Origin: UBA583 sp964429995
GTDB taxonomy: Archaea > Nanobdellota > Nanobdellia > Woesearchaeales > UBA583
Length of the DNA: 64,000 bases
NCBI GenBank assembly: GCA_964429995.1
Contig: CAYSDY010000004.1
Coordinates: forward strand, 1-64,000
Direction: 5' to 3'
In this document: in pieces, positions 1 to 8,616 of the stretch
Layout of the letters: each line of letters starts with the position of its first letter
Position numbering within the stretch: position 1 is the first letter of the stretch
Position numbers and translations under genes: made by a program
Notes under the pieces: model-generated
The model's database searches: none
What the model was told of the DNA's origin: nothing
Seen by the model: the letters and a program-made list of their open reading frames with translations, nothing else

Positions 1-104
1 CTAATCTTTAAATACTTTATTCTGCTTAAAAGTTTTAAACTCCGAACGGAGCCATATTATTAATAGCTTATTATTTTAAAACAAATAATTTAAAAAATAA
101 ATTA

Positions 105-686
105 TTGATAATTTTAACAATATATCTGTTTATTTCATTTACAATTTTTCCATGGAAAGCTGAAAGATATATAACATTAATATTGCCAATATTAATAATT
201 AATTGTACGATTATTCTTTCAAAAATTCAAAATAATATATTTTCCAAATTAGGTATTATATTTATATTATGTTTATCTTTAAATCTTTTTTTAAATCAAT
301 CTGAAATACCAACTAGAGATTGGAAGTGTGGATATAATCTAATAAATATTTCGAATGAAACTATAATTTTAACCACAGCACCTTCAATAAACTATTTATT
401 TTTAAAAGAAAATTCTATAAATAATACCTACTGGTTAAAAGAAATAGGGTTTAAAGAAGAATCAATAAATTTTAATGGAATCTATAAAGACCCATTATAT
501 AATTATACACTGATAACTAGTAAAGAAGATTTTAATAGAATTATAAACAACAATACTATTATGATTGTAGATAAATTTAGATATGATTGGTATATTACAA
601 CTGAATTTAAAAAAGAAATAGAATCTAAAGTTAAATTTAATTATTCTTGTGAAAATATTATTATTGGAGAATTAAAAAATGAATAA
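105..686 (+). CDS. C-terminal part of a membrane glycosyltransferase (GT39/ArnT-like), 5' truncated or frameshifted
   Basis: The product has two hydrophobic segments, then a soluble tail. The FPWKAERY stretch followed by a membrane helix resembles the last membrane segments of dolichyl-phosphate-mannose/ArnT-type (GT39) glycosyltransferases. Such enzymes are normally 450-600 residues, so most of the protein is missing. The same frame is open and looks coding back to base 39, with a TAA at 36-38 and further stops before it, while the frame starting at base 1 is open up to about base 60. A frameshift near 40-60 or a 5' truncation is therefore likely, and the TTG at 105 is only the first usable start. 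The stop overlaps the ATG of the next gene by 8 bp, so these genes form an operon. The family call is tentative. Confidence 0.45.
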   Translation: MIILTIYLFISFTIFPWKAERYITLILPILIINCTIILSKIQNNIFSKLGIIFILCLSLNLFLNQSEIPTRDWKCGYNLINISNETIILTTAPSINYLFLKENSINNTYWLKEIGFKEESINFNGIYKDPLYNYTLITSKEDFNRIINNNTIMIVDKFRYDWYITTEFKKEIESKVKFNYSCENIIIGELKNE

Positions 687-1566
687 AATTAGTAAAATCA
701 GTCTTGCTATAGTTATTTCAACATTTTTTTTGATTTTTTTTATTAAAGATATTTTATATTTTTTAAAAAGCATAAATATAACTCAAATTAACTTATTTTT
801 AATAATATTAGCATCATTGTTTTATTTATTAAATTTTTTATTTAGATCATTAAGATTCTCTATAATACTAAATAAAGAACATTTTAATACATTTAAAATA
901 TTTTCAATTTCGCAATTTTTATCTACAATTTTACCTTTAAGATTAGGAGATTTATATTTAGCTAAACTAAAAGATGAAAATACACATTACAATAAAATAA
1001 TTAAAACTTATATTTATGTTAAAATTTTAGATTTTTTCGCAATAATACCTATGATAATATTAATTTTTTGCATAATTAAATTTAAAATTTTATTATTACC
1101 CATAACTATTTATATAATTTATTTAATCTTATTTCCAATATTTATTTATAAAATATTATACAAAAAATTAATTATAAAAATAAAAAAAATAGATTTAAAT
1201 ATTTTTGAGAATAATAAATATATAGTTTGGATTTTAACTAATATTAATTGGTTCTCTGCAAATATATATTCAATATTACTTATTAATTCAATAAATAAAT
1301 TATATCCTCTTACAAACTTAGAAGTTTTATTTTCAAATCTGTCTATGATTTTAGGGGGTATGATGCCCATCCCAAGTATTGGAGGATACGGAATTTTAGA
1401 AATAATTTGGACAGCTGGAAGTAGAATAATAGGTGTTGAAAATCTAAACCATTCTTTTTCAATTGCATTTTTTACCCATACGTTTGCATTAATTCTAGGA
1501 TTTTTATTATACCTAAGTATAATAATAAATTTAAATATTAACTTTAAAAATATATATAAAAAATGA
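679..1566 (+). CDS. Lysylphosphatidylglycerol synthase TM-region / UPF0104 (AglD-like) membrane protein
   Basis: This 295-residue protein is almost entirely hydrophobic, with about seven to eight membrane segments. It carries the conserved late motif GGMMPIPSIGGYGILE, typical of the lysylphosphatidylglycerol synthase transmembrane family (UPF0104/AglD group). Archaeal members sit in N-glycosylation and glycolipid gene clusters and are thought to help move or modify lipid-linked sugars. It overlaps the preceding glycosyltransferase tail by 8 bp and the following GT4 gene by 4 bp (ATGA), so co-translation is likely. Base composition is extremely AT-rich, more so than the rest of the window. Its exact substrate cannot be read from sequence. 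Confidence 0.75.
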   Translation: MNKISKISLAIVISTFFLIFFIKDILYFLKSINITQINLFLIILASLFYLLNFLFRSLRFSIILNKEHFNTFKIFSISQFLSTILPLRLGDLYLAKLKDENTHYNKIIKTYIYVKILDFFAIIPMIILIFCIIKFKILLLPITIYIIYLILFPIFIYKILYKKLIIKIKKIDLNIFENNKYIVWILTNINWFSANIYSILLINSINKLYPLTNLEVLFSNLSMILGGMMPIPSIGGYGILEIIWTAGSRIIGVENLNHSFSIAFFTHTFALILGFLLYLSIIINLNINFKNIYKK

Positions 1567-2735
1567 AAAAATTAAAAATTTTAATGATTGCATGCTGTCC
1601 ATTTCCAGGAAATAGGGGCACACCCAGTAGAATTCTAAAAATGTCTGAGGCTCTTGTTGAAAAAGGCCATAGTGTTGATATATTAACCTATTTCAATAAA
1701 GATTTCGAATTTAAAAAAAAACATAAAAATCTAAGAATTTATCGGATTAAAAGGGTATTATTTTATGAAGATAATTCACCTGGGCCAAAAATTATGAAAC
1801 TAATTGCAGACATAAAATTAATAAATTTAGGAAAAAAACTAGTAAAAATAAATTCATATGATATTATTCATGGACACCATATAGAAGGAGCATATATTGC
1901 AAACTTTATTAACAAAAAATCTAAAACAATTTACGATGCACATATAACTTTAAATAAGGAATTAAATTCATATAAATTAATTTATAAACTTCCAATAATG
2001 AAACAATTTCTAAATTATCTAGAACAAAAATCATTTAAATCTGATGGAATTGTTTTTCTAGACAAAAATTTAATTGAAAAAAAGAGAGAGAATAATGAAT
2101 TAAATAATAAACCACATATCTGGATTCCAACTGGAACAAATATTAATGAACTCAAAAATATAGCAAAAAAATTTAAAAAAAATCCATTTAAAAAAAATAA
2201 GATAAATTTAACATATACTGGAAGTATTGCAAAATATCAAAATGTAGAAGATATTATTTTTGCAATAAAGGAATTAAAGAAAGAAAACTTAAAAGTAAAT
2301 ATTATTACAGGAACAAAATATGAAGATTCAAAAGAGCTATTAAATTTAATTCAAAAATTAAAATTAAAAGATATCATTACTATTATTACAAACCAAAATT
2401 TTGAACAACAAATTAAATTTTTAAAATATAGCGATATATTAATTTCACCAAGAAAAGAATTAGATGGAATTCCACAAAAAATAACAAACTATATGGTATT
2501 TAAAAAAAAAATTATTTGTGCATCAGGTTCAGCCAAAATTATAGATAATAATTCCGCATATATCTATCAATCAGGTGAAATTGAGGATTTAAAAAATAAA
2601 ATTATATTAGCAATAAATGAAAATTCTACTGAAAAAATAACCAATTGTAATAAGATAATTAAAGAATTTGATTGGAATAATTTAATAAAAAAACAAATTA
2701 AATTTTATTATTCATTAATAAAAATTAAAAAATAA
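1563..2735 (+). CDS. Glycosyltransferase family 4 (GT-B fold)
   Basis: This 390-residue soluble protein starts with the GT4 nucleotide-fold pattern (PFPGNRGTPSRI, then ALVEKGHSVDILTY). It has a central DAHITL segment and a C-terminal Rossmann half with TYTGSIAKYQNVEDII and SPRKELDGIPQKITNYM, where the usual E-x7-E region of retaining GT-B enzymes lies. It should transfer a sugar from a nucleotide donor to a glycan or lipid-linked acceptor at the cytoplasmic membrane face. The ATGA overlap with the upstream flippase-like gene indicates an operon for surface glycan assembly. Length is normal for the family. The donor sugar is unknown. Confidence 0.85.
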   Translation: MKKLKILMIACCPFPGNRGTPSRILKMSEALVEKGHSVDILTYFNKDFEFKKKHKNLRIYRIKRVLFYEDNSPGPKIMKLIADIKLINLGKKLVKINSYDIIHGHHIEGAYIANFINKKSKTIYDAHITLNKELNSYKLIYKLPIMKQFLNYLEQKSFKSDGIVFLDKNLIEKKRENNELNNKPHIWIPTGTNINELKNIAKKFKKNPFKKNKINLTYTGSIAKYQNVEDIIFAIKELKKENLKVNIITGTKYEDSKELLNLIQKLKLKDIITIITNQNFEQQIKFLKYSDILISPRKELDGIPQKITNYMVFKKKIICASGSAKIIDNNSAYIYQSGEIEDLKNKIILAINENSTEKITNCNKIIKEFDWNNLIKKQIKFYYSLIKIKK

Positions 2736-2789
2736 TTTCAATCTAATTTATAAAATCAATTTGATTAAAATTTTAAAAACTCCCACAAA

Positions 2790-3428
2790 TAAAAAGATAT
2801 TATAATTATTAAAAATAAACTCTGTAAATATTAATACCTTCAAGAACCTCAAATTCTTTTAAAGCAAGTAGTAACATAATCAACTTAGCAACCTTGTTTT
2901 ATTATCCATACAATTCCATAAATACTTTTTAACTCCTTTAACTTTGATAAATTGTTCATCAGTATGCCAAACATCGCTCACATTAGAAGTATATTGTTTA
3001 GTGTAATTATCAATTACTTTAATATATCTTTTAACTCAATTCATAACACTTACTGAGAAACCTTTAAATTATAAAATTGTTTAAGGGAGTTTGCTATTGC
3101 TCTATAACTCTCTCCTTTCATATACATATCCATACTTTTAACAACAATCTCAACATTTACTTTATTCTCTCTAATATTTTCAATAACAAATGAATGATTA
3201 CAATCCAAACATAACCATGTTTAATAATAAAATGTGCTTACAAATATAACCCGCTTTATTGTCAGAACAACTACAAGAGGTTAAAGTAGTCTTATATTTA
3301 TTGTTTGAGAATTGAGACTTAACCCACTATTACTCATCATAATCATCTATTGGTAAAATCCCTGAAAGTAACATATTATCACTTCTTGCTTCTCTTATTG
3401 GGATTGGTGTTAGTTTTTGAGTTGTCAT
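2790..3428 (-). pseudogene. Decayed DDE transposase with SWIM zinc-finger N-terminus
   Basis: The minus strand of this gene-free gap reads as pieces of one transposase broken by stops and frameshifts. From the ATG at 3428 there is a leader, in-frame stops, then a SWIM-like zinc finger (CSCSDNKAGYICKHI). Next come WLCLDCNHSF (second zinc ribbon half), the HTH region KGESYRAIANSLKQFYNLKVS, and after a frame change VSDVWHTDEQFIKVKG followed by KKYLWNCMDNKTR, the first catalytic Asp region of an archaeal DDE/IS6-like transposase. Later catalytic residues are not recognisable. It separates two groups of glycan genes and indicates past insertion at this locus. No terminal inverted repeats were identified by eye. 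Confidence 0.75.
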
Positions 3429-3474
3429 TTATTTTCTACTAATACATAATAATTATCACATGTTTATAACCTAA

Positions 3475-3540
3475 CTATTTAAACTCCAAATTATTACCTT
3501 CGCCCGATTCAATTAAATCAAAAAATTCTTTTTTATTCAT
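3475..3540 (-). pseudogene. Remnant of an AlbA_2/Schlafen-type gene start
   Basis: Only 21 codons remain: an ATG at 3540, then FFDLIESGEGNNLEFK and a stop. The pattern (F-x-x-L-I-E-x-G-E ... N-L-E-F-K) matches the very beginning of AlbA_2 (Schlafen AlbA) DNA-binding domain proteins. The transposase remnant starts 47 bp downstream, so the transposon probably inserted after codon 21 and the rest of the host gene was lost. The call rests on one short motif. Confidence 0.4.
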
Positions 3541-3594
3541 AAATATATTTTAAAAATTTATTTATAAATATACTCCCCAAAGTCAGTATAAAAA

Positions 3595-4539
3595 TCATTT
3601 CCCCCCAACATATTCCTTTCTTATCTTATACCTACTTTCAACCAAAGAACCATTATAATAAGTTCTTATCATTATATCAAGCATAATTCCAAACATAAAA
3701 AACAACAAGGCTGTAATTATCAAAAATCCACTCATTATAAACCAAACAGAATCAGACAAAGATACATTATTAAAAATTTTAAGTTTAAAAGTCCAAAAAG
3801 AACTCAAAAATCCCATAATTCCCAAAAAAAAGCCTACTCCTCCAAACAAATGCAAAGGTCTTTGTGAAAACTTTTTCCAAAACCATATATAAATCAGATC
3901 AACAAACCCCTTTAAGGATTTTTTCCAATTATACTTTGTATGTCCATGAATCCTAGGCCTATGATTTACAACCATTTCTCCAATTTTTGCTCCTCTCCAC
4001 TTCAACAAAGCAATAATGTATCTATGCATCTCTCCCCACAATTCTAAATCCTCAATAAATTCTCTTTTGTAAATCCTTAATGTACATCCACTATCATGAA
4101 CTCCATCCTTTGCAAGTATTCCACGAAGGAAACGAGCACTTTTTGTTATTACCAACATCCACAATGGATCACATCTTTTTTTTCTCCAACCTGCAATAAC
4201 ATCAAGTTTATCTTCCTGCATTTTCTTAAACATTTTAGGAATATCTTTTGGATCATTCTGCAAATCAGCATCCATAGAAATCACATACTCCCCTTTGCAA
4301 GCCCTAAAACCTGCATCCATTGCAACAGATTGACCATAATTTTTCTTCAAATCAATAACACGTAAAGATGAACTATTAATTGAAAGCATCTCTTTTAGCG
4401 AATCATCACAACTACCATCATTAATAAAAATTAATTCCCAAGAGCCCATTGTATCCATAACAGATGATATTTCAGAATACAACTTTAATATATTCCCCTG
4501 CTCATTGTAAATAGGAGCAAACACAGAAAATTTTATCAT
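3595..4539 (-). CDS. Glycosyltransferase family 2, polyprenyl-phosphate sugar transferase type (GtrB/DPM1-like)
   Basis: The GT-A domain begins FSVFAPIYNEQGNI and carries DADLQNDPKDIPKM (the DxD-containing motif) and a late catalytic region around RRPRIHGHTKYNW-like residues. It is followed by two C-terminal membrane helices (FGGVGFFLGIMGF and FIMSGFLIITALLFFMFGI). This layout fits enzymes that load a sugar onto a polyprenyl/dolichyl phosphate carrier. An in-frame ATG at 4560 exists, but the ATG at 4539 places the beta-strand start conventionally and is preferred. It is divergently arranged with the epimerase gene, with 101 bp between the starts. It likely supplies lipid-linked sugar for the envelope glycan. 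Confidence 0.85.
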   Translation of the reverse strand: MIKFSVFAPIYNEQGNILKLYSEISSVMDTMGSWELIFINDGSCDDSLKEMLSINSSSLRVIDLKKNYGQSVAMDAGFRACKGEYVISMDADLQNDPKDIPKMFKKMQEDKLDVIAGWRKKRCDPLWMLVITKSARFLRGILAKDGVHDSGCTLRIYKREFIEDLELWGEMHRYIIALLKWRGAKIGEMVVNHRPRIHGHTKYNWKKSLKGFVDLIYIWFWKKFSQRPLHLFGGVGFFLGIMGFLSSFWTFKLKIFNNVSLSDSVWFIMSGFLIITALLFFMFGIMLDIMIRTYYNGSLVESRYKIRKEYVGGK

Positions 4540-4608
4540 AAGTACATAAAATATTAACAATTTATAAAATTAACTAATAAAAACATTTTTTACCACTCAT
4601 CTACTATA

Positions 4609-4619
4609 AGATTTATAAA
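4609..4619 (+). promoter_or_regulatory. TATA box of the epimerase gene
   Basis: GATTTATAAAC lies about 27 bp before the ATG at 4641, the spacing expected of an archaeal TATA box driving a leaderless mRNA. No Shine-Dalgarno sequence precedes the start codon. Confidence 0.5.
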
Positions 4620-4640
4620 CAAACAAAAATATCAAATAAC

Positions 4641-6854
4641 ATGAAAACAATTTTAATAACAGGATGTGCAGGTTTTATAGGATCCCATGTTTCAGAATAT
4701 TTGTTAAAAAGAGGGGATACAGTCATAGGAATAGATGAAATAAATGATTATTACAATATCCAACAAAAACTTGATAATTTAAAAATACTTAACAAGTATG
4801 AAAACTTCAAATTTTACAAAGAAGACATTGCAAATAAAGAAAATATAAAAAAAATATTTCAAGAAAACAAAATAACACACATTGGACATCTTGGAGCAAG
4901 AGCAGGAGTAAGACCATCAATTGAAAATCCTTTTATATACGAACATTCAAACATATTAGGTACATTAACATTATTAGATTTAGCAAAAGACTTTAACATA
5001 CAAAATTTTGTATTAACATCTTCAAGTTCTGTTTATGGGAATTCTAAAGATATTCCATTTAAAGAAACACAAAATGTAGATTTGGCAATATCGCCATATG
5101 CTGCAACAAAAAAAGCAACAGAGGTTTTAGCATACACATATCACCATTTACACAAAATCAATGTAAACATTGTAAGACCCTTTACAATATATGGACCAAG
5201 AGGAAGACCTGACATGGCACCGTATCTTTTCATAAGTAAAGTAGTAAACCAAAAAGCAATAAATAAATTTGGAGATGGTACATCAAAAAGAGATTATACA
5301 TACATAGATGATTTTGTTAAAGGCTTTGTGAGTGCAATAGACACACCTTTAGGATATGAAATCTTCAATCTTGGGAACAAAAATCCTGTAAGTTTAAACG
5401 AATTTATAGAAACTATTGAAAAAATCACTGGAAAAAAAGCAATAATAAATCAAATGGGAAAACAAGCAGGAGATGTTGATATAACTTATGCTAGAGGTTC
5501 TGGATTATGGACATACAACAGAACAAACCTAAGCAATGGAGTTTATACATATTACTTTTCAGCTAATGATACAAGTAACAATATATGGACAAGTCAGAAT
5601 TCAACATTTACAGTAAGAAGTCTTGATTCAAACGAAACAACAATAAATCAAAGCAATTTTACTGCTCCAGCAAATGCTACAAATTTAATAGTTGATGAAT
5701 TACATAATGTAACAATTCCAAAAGAATCAGAATCAACTGTAACATTAGATTTAAGCAACCAGATTGCAGATGGTAAAATTACATTAAGCAATCCTGTAAT
5801 ACTTAAAAGAGAAACTAATACTGAAAACTATACAATAGAAATACCTTTAGGAACAAAATTAAGTTCAAATGATTCTTGGGATGGAAAACTAATAATCCCT
5901 GAAATTAGAACTAATATGCAAGTACCACAAGATACACAAGGAACAGTAGATTTAGCACTTAAAATGGGTTCAGATGATTATGAAATAAGTTTTGATAAAG
6001 CTGTAAAAATAATATTACCAGGAAATGCCGGCAAAAGTGCTGGTTGGACAAGAGGAAATAATACATTAATCCCTATAACAACAACTTGTGATTCAACAAC
6101 AAACCCTACAAACATAGATCCTGTAAATACAAGAATATGTAAAGTTGATGATGGAAATGATCTTTTAATATTCACATATCATTTCACAACTTTTGCAGCA
6201 TACACACAAACATCACCTTCAGGAGGTGGAGGATCATCAAAAACATCAAGCATTACAAAAAGTTATACAATAGGAGAAATAGAAAAAAACGAAATAATCA
6301 ATAAAGAATTAGAAGAAAACCAACAAATAAAGTTTAATCTTGATTCAGAACAGCACTCATTAGAATTAAATAGAATAGATTACACAAATAAACAAATCAC
6401 AATAATCATAAGAAGTGAACCTATAACTTTAAAATTAAATGAGTACGAATTTAAAACAGTAGATGTTGATAAAGATGGAAAAGATGACTTAAAAGTATGG
6501 TTTGAATTTGAATCATCAAGAAAAGCAAATATATTTGTAGAAAGAATAGAAGAATCAAATACATTTAAACAAGAAGAAGTAGAATCAAAACAAAATGATG
6601 ATACCAATAATGTTGAAATAATAAAACAAGAAAATAATAATCTACAGATAGAAGATAAAACAAGTAATGATAACCAAATAGAAAAAGTTGACAACAGTAA
6701 AATAAATGAAAAAACAGAAGAACAATCCGGTAATAGTCAACTTTTAATTGGTTTATTTGTAATATTATTATTATTTATAATAATATCAATAGTAATTTTT
6801 AATTACAGCAAAAAAGAAGAAATGTTAAAAAAAAATAAAATCAAAAAAAATTAA
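4641..6854 (+). CDS. Chimeric protein: NAD-dependent sugar epimerase fused to surface-protein C-terminus
   Basis: Residues 1-284 are an extended-SDR nucleotide-sugar epimerase (UDP-glucuronate/UDP-glucose 4-epimerase group): GCAGFIGSHVSEYLLKRG cofactor loop, TSSSSVYGN, the YAATK catalytic Tyr/Lys motif, and RPFTIYGPRGRPDMA. At base 5492 the sequence switches without a frame change to residues 285-737, identical to the last 453 residues of the giant surface protein at 9054-14021, including its Gly-rich linker and C-terminal membrane helix. The epimerase is cut exactly where the family continues with its last 30-40 residues (after GDVDITYA). The soluble cytosolic enzyme half joined to a normally extracellular half is unlikely to be a designed fusion; it is a product of the 2-kb duplication. 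Whether the epimerase half still folds is unknown. Confidence 0.85.
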   Translation: MKTILITGCAGFIGSHVSEYLLKRGDTVIGIDEINDYYNIQQKLDNLKILNKYENFKFYKEDIANKENIKKIFQENKITHIGHLGARAGVRPSIENPFIYEHSNILGTLTLLDLAKDFNIQNFVLTSSSSVYGNSKDIPFKETQNVDLAISPYAATKKATEVLAYTYHHLHKINVNIVRPFTIYGPRGRPDMAPYLFISKVVNQKAINKFGDGTSKRDYTYIDDFVKGFVSAIDTPLGYEIFNLGNKNPVSLNEFIETIEKITGKKAIINQMGKQAGDVDITYARGSGLWTYNRTNLSNGVYTYYFSANDTSNNIWTSQNSTFTVRSLDSNETTINQSNFTAPANATNLIVDELHNVTIPKESESTVTLDLSNQIADGKITLSNPVILKRETNTENYTIEIPLGTKLSSNDSWDGKLIIPEIRTNMQVPQDTQGTVDLALKMGSDDYEISFDKAVKIILPGNAGKSAGWTRGNNTLIPITTTCDSTTNPTNIDPVNTRICKVDDGNDLLIFTYHFTTFAAYTQTSPSGGGGSSKTSSITKSYTIGEIEKNEIINKELEENQQIKFNLDSEQHSLELNRIDYTNKQITIIIRSEPITLKLNEYEFKTVDVDKDGKDDLKVWFEFESSRKANIFVERIEESNTFKQEEVESKQNDDTNNVEIIKQENNNLQIEDKTSNDNQIEKVDNSKINEKTEEQSGNSQLLIGLFVILLLFIIISIVIFNYSKKEEMLKKNKIKKN

Positions 6855-6867
6855 TTTTAACATTTTT

Positions 6868-7191
6868 TCAGCTTTTCTTTAAACATCCACTAACATTTAC
6901 AAACACAACCTCACTTATTATAAAAAAAGTAAAAGAAATCCAAGATAAAGAAAATATTCTTTCATCCAATGAAAAAATAAGAAAATTAAACAAGCCTGGC
7001 AATATCAAAAACAATGAAGAAATCATCAAAAGATTACCAATATATAAAACCAACTTCTGCTCATCATATTTTTCTTTTTCATCTTTATCTGCTGTATTAT
7101 AACCTGCAATCAAATAACTCATTTTATACTTTTTAATTAAAAATCCTAATAAAAACATAAAAATTCCACTAAACAAATTAATCATCCACAT
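6868..7191 (-). CDS. DUF3784-like membrane protein (left copy)
   Basis: This 107-residue protein has an N-terminal helix, the cytosolic signature YLIAGYNTADKDEKEKYD typical of DUF3784, and two further hydrophobic segments. It is a complete copy and its protein is identical to that encoded at 14035-14358, because it lies wholly inside the duplicated block. The function of the family is unknown. In both copies it is followed on the same strand by nothing else and converges with the surface-protein gene, 13 bp away. Confidence 0.7.
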   Translation of the reverse strand: MWMINLFSGIFMFLLGFLIKKYKMSYLIAGYNTADKDEKEKYDEQKLVLYIGNLLMISSLFLILPGLFNFLIFSLDERIFSLSWISFTFFIISEVVFVNVSGCLKKS

Positions 7192-7192
7192 T

Positions 7193-7519
7193 TTAATTTA
7201 CCATAACATCCTCAATTTTTGTAACAGGCAACCAATCATCCATGTTACTATAATTCCTTTTATCAATTTTAAAAGGATTTATCTTTTCTATATTCTTAAC
7301 CTCAATTAAAACAATATACCTTTTACCTGCCCATCTTTCAAATTGCTTATCAGTTAAGCAAAGTTTATCTTGATTGCTTTTAACTAAATTTACAGATTCA
7401 TCTTGAATCATTTTATCAGAATTAAAAACATTCAAAACAACTCCTTTTAGTTTAACTAGCCCTTCTGAATTATTATTTATAAAATATAATACATCATTTT
7501 TACTAACAATCCCATAAGG
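7193..7519 (-). pseudogene. 5'-truncated copy of the ASCH-like gene
   Basis: The last 108 codons are identical to the gene at 14360-14788, and the match stops at 7519 where the duplication ends. Upstream of that point the frame stays open to 7798 only by chance, because it runs antisense to the surface-protein paralogue. The first 36 or so residues of the real protein (the MDHVVYLDAKAKEFEKLL part) are absent, so this copy should not be functional. Confidence 0.8.
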
Positions 7520-8612
7520 AACAATTATCTCAGGTGGTGCAGGCTGGAATGGAACATTAACACTTCCAAGAGTTGTATCATCATCTCCATTTTTCGTATC
7601 AGGAGCAAATTTGCACGATACAATAGAAATAGGATTACCAGATAAAGAATTAAATTTTTCCCAACCTGTAAAATTAGTATTTGAAGGACAAGCAGGCAAA
7701 AAAGTTGGTTGGACAAGAGAAAGTTCAGGAGCATTAAACAAAATAACAACAGTATGTAACAATGCAAATAATCCAACAAACATTGATTCAACAACCACAA
7801 GACAATGTTACATTGATTCAGGAAATAACTTAATAGTCTTTACATACCACTTTACAATATTTGGAATTTTTACAGATTCATCATCTGGAGGAAGTGGAGG
7901 TGGAGGTGGCAGTTCATCAAGCATATATGATATGGGAGCACTTGATACAAAACAAATAGAAAAAGATTTAAGAGAATCTGATACATTAAAATTTACATTC
8001 AACAACCAAGAACACACATTAAGGCTCGATTACATATATTATCACGATGATGAGATAAGAGTCACAATAAGAAGTACACCACAAAGATTTACACTAAAAC
8101 AAAATACTCCTGTAGCTGTAGATTTAGACGAAAACAACAAATACGACATAAACATTTGGTTTGAATTTACATCAACACGTCAGGCTAAAATATACATTGA
8201 AAAAATAATTGAAAAAGATAATACAGATACGATAATAGAAGAAGAAAAAGATGATACAGGAAAAGAAACTGATAACAACAATAAAGGATATTTAGATGAT
8301 AATAATGATTTAGAAGACAAAAAAGATACAGATACAATAATAGAAGAGAACGATCAAAAAGAAGATAAACCATTTAGCCCTGTAGTTATGACAACAATAA
8401 ATGTAATAGTAGTACTTTTTATAATACAGGCATTAATAATGATAATATTTTTGATGTTTGTAACTTATGACAACAACAAAAACAGGCATCTAAGAAGAAA
8501 GCGTGCATACTACAAAAGAAAAATAGATATGATGAAAAATTATAACAGGACTGTTTATTATTATGATCCAAACGATTACAGGAATAAAAATCTGTATAAA
8601 AAAGATGAGTAA
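7520..8612 (+). pseudogene. Beheaded paralogue of the giant surface protein (C-terminal module only)
   Basis: The frame is open from the duplication edge at about 7518, and its first residues (GWNGTLTLPRV) already align with SWDGKLIIPEI of the giant surface protein. This shows that real coding sequence continues right up to the junction and the N-terminus has been lost. It carries the shared module: GKKVGWTRES, a Cys pair around PTNID, FTYHFTIFGIF, a Gly/Ser-rich linker, a beta domain with VDLDENNKYDINIWFEF, an acidic stretch, and a C-terminal membrane helix with a basic tail. A TTG at 7611 is the first possible start, but no signal peptide is present, so secretion is not expected. It is similar but not identical to the duplicated copy, so it is an older paralogue. 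Confidence 0.75.
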
Positions 8613-8616
8613 AATC

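Larger units (their letters stand above)
5492..7519. repeat. Left copy of a perfect 2,028-bp direct duplication
   Basis: This block matches 12659-14686 at a constant offset of 7,167 bases. The identical region covers the C-terminal 453 codons of the surface protein, the DUF3784 gene and the 3' part of the ASCH-like gene. Flanking bases differ immediately on both sides (C at 5491 versus A at 12658; A at 7520 versus T at 14687). Translated products inside the two copies are identical. The left copy is the derived one, because both its edges interrupt genes (epimerase, surface paralogue, ASCH-like gene), whereas the right copy's edges lie inside continuous genes. Confidence 0.93.

Noticed and set aside
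5978..6175. Minus-strand ORF also found at 13145-13342
   Set aside because: It is antisense to the surface-protein coding sequence and is repeated only because the DNA is duplicated; it resembles no protein.
5492..7519. Transposon or insertion sequence
   Set aside because: No transposase, terminal inverted repeats or target-site duplication are seen; the block contains ordinary gene parts.
7520..7798. Intact 201-residue minus-strand protein at 7193-7798
   Set aside because: Its N-terminal part is antisense to the surface-protein paralogue; only the C-terminal 108 residues belong to the ASCH-like protein.
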